DNA from: JAJZRV01 sp027442615
GTDB taxonomy: Bacteria > Pseudomonadota > Gammaproteobacteria > Burkholderiales > Ferrovaceae
DNA length: 64,000 nt
Assembly (NCBI GenBank): GCA_027442615.1
Contig: DAIBBI010000006.1
Coordinates: forward strand, 53,473 to 117,472
Reading direction: 5' to 3'
The notes below the pieces were generated by a model. That model saw nothing but the letters and a program-made list of their open reading frames with translations, made no database searches and was not told the DNA's origin. Positions 63,059 through 64,000 of the stretch are shown piece by piece. A program made the position numbers and the translations under genes. Numbering within the stretch: the first letter of the stretch is position 1; each line of letters opens with the position of its first letter.

Positions 63059-64000
63059 ATGTCCACACTGACTCAATCACCAGCCTGGCTGTCGCTGATG
63101 CGGCACCAGCGCACGCTTGGCACACAGCATCTGCGTGAACTTTTTGCCAACGACCCGGACCGCTTCAGCCGTTTTTCGCTGCATGCAGGCCCCCTGCTGC
63201 TGGACTACTCCAAAAACCGCATCACGGAAGAAACCTTGACGCTGTTGCAAGGGCTTGCCGCACAGGCCCACCTGCCCGAATGGATTGCCCGCATGTTCAA
63301 GGGTGACAAGATCAACGTCACCGAGCATCGCGCCGCCCTGCACACGGCGTTGCGCAACCGTTCCAGCCGGCCAGTCATGCTCGACGGCGAAGATGTCATG
63401 CCAGATGTCTGGCGCGTGCTGCAGCAGATGCGGGAATTTTCGGACGCCGTACGCGAGGGCCGGTGGCTGGGCTATACCGGCCGGCCGATCACTGATGTGG
63501 TCAACATCGGCATTGGCGGCTCTGACCTGGGCCCCCAAATGGTGGTGCAGGCCTTGGCCGAGCGGGCAGCGCCTGGCAGGCGCATGCATTTTGTGTCCAA
63601 CGTCGATGGCCAGGAACTGGCGGGCGTGCTGGCGCAGTGCAAGGCGCACAGCACCTTGTTTTTGATTGCCTCCAAAACCTTTACCACGGCCGAAACCATG
63701 GCCAATGCCGCCTCGGCCAAGGCCTGGTTCCAGGCCCAGGGCGGCACCGACACCGCGCGCCACTTTGCCGCACTCACCAGCAATGTGGCGGCGGCGCAGG
63801 CCTTTGGCATTGGCACCACCTTCGGCTTTTGGGACTGGGTGGGGGGGCGCTACTCCCTGTGGTCGGCCATTGGATTGCCCATTGCCATTGCGATCGGTGC
63901 CCAGGGCTTTGGCGAACTGCTGGCCGGCGCGCAGGCCATGGACGAACACTTTCGCACGGCACCACTGGCGGCCAATCTGCCGGTGCGCCTGGGCCTGCTC
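63059..64000 (+). CDS. pgi: Glucose-6-phosphate isomerase (partial, C-terminus off the right edge)
   Basis: 314 codons are visible. DVVNIGIGGSDLGPQMV, FVSNVDGQEL, IASKTFTTAETMANA and FGFWDWVGGRYSLWSAIG are PGI signatures. It interconverts glucose- and fructose-6-phosphate, tying the glycogen genes to central metabolism. It begins base-to-base after glgB. Confidence 0.96.
   Translation, partial: MSTLTQSPAWLSLMRHQRTLGTQHLRELFANDPDRFSRFSLHAGPLLLDYSKNRITEETLTLLQGLAAQAHLPEWIARMFKGDKINVTEHRAALHTALRNRSSRPVMLDGEDVMPDVWRVLQQMREFSDAVREGRWLGYTGRPITDVVNIGIGGSDLGPQMVVQALAERAAPGRRMHFVSNVDGQELAGVLAQCKAHSTLFLIASKTFTTAETMANAASAKAWFQAQGGTDTARHFAALTSNVAAAQAFGIGTTFGFWDWVGGRYSLWSAIGLPIAIAIGAQGFGELLAGAQAMDEHFRTAPLAANLPVRLGLL

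Overview
The window looks like chromosomal DNA of a compact, moderately GC-rich betaproteobacterium. Supporting signs are the yceD-rpmF-plsX-fabHDG-acpP-fabF-mltG-tmk-holB-tatD order, rluC divergent from rne, a lexA-sulA pair, a peroxiredoxin-glutaredoxin hybrid beside OxyR, and GH57 enzymes within the glycogen genes. Many genes overlap by 1-4 bases or are only a few bases apart. The class is my inference from gene content; I name no genus. I see no IS element, prophage, integrase or CRISPR array.

Layout. 1-2.8 kb: minus-strand operon for a six-haem cytochrome c, a Tat-exported four-cluster ferredoxin and a partial NrfD-type membrane subunit, behind a near-consensus FNR-like promoter. 2.9-6.2 kb: peroxide defence, with oxyR divergent from a peroxiredoxin-glutaredoxin and a dihydrolipoamide-dehydrogenase-like reductase. 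6.1-24.7 kb: about 18.5 kb of minus-strand genes all reading one way, starting at a near-perfect sigma70 promoter at 24.67 kb. They cover fatty-acid synthesis, mltG-tmk-holB-tatD, a cytochrome b561/YceI pair, and an accessory run: hydroxyisobutyrate-dehydrogenase-like protein, orphan Tat-exported molybdenum hydroxylase subunit, PanB and an EmrAB-TolC efflux system.

24.7-32.5 kb: maf, crcB, a SAM methyltransferase, an RND pump with adaptor, a HAD phosphatase and rluC. 32.5-35.7 kb: RNase E with a roughly 390-base structured leader and a perfect 17-bp terminator hairpin. 35.7-38.1 kb: lexA-sulA behind a clear SOS box, a DODA-type dioxygenase and a DUF1178 protein. 38.2-42.6 kb: livKHMGF branched-chain amino-acid ABC transporter. 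42.6-44.9 kb: dienelactone hydrolase, a short RecQ and tRNA-Leu(UAA).

44.9-54.8 kb is the most accessory stretch: a chemoreceptor with a C-terminal Cache-like domain, alanine dehydrogenase, an SDR, an exported amidohydrolase, a MmgE/PrpD protein with a Tat-like leader, a RodZ-like protein, a glycine-rich lipoprotein and a DUF4010 membrane protein. 54.8-64 kb: carbohydrate storage, with a ROK kinase, two GH57 enzymes and glgC in one operon, and glgB-pgi divergent (pgi runs off the end).

No single locus here is certainly a new system. The best candidates for a closer look are the FNR-linked cytochrome/Fe-S/NrfD module, the oxidoreductase-PanB-efflux operon, the exported amidohydrolase/PrpD/RodZ-like group and the rne leader.
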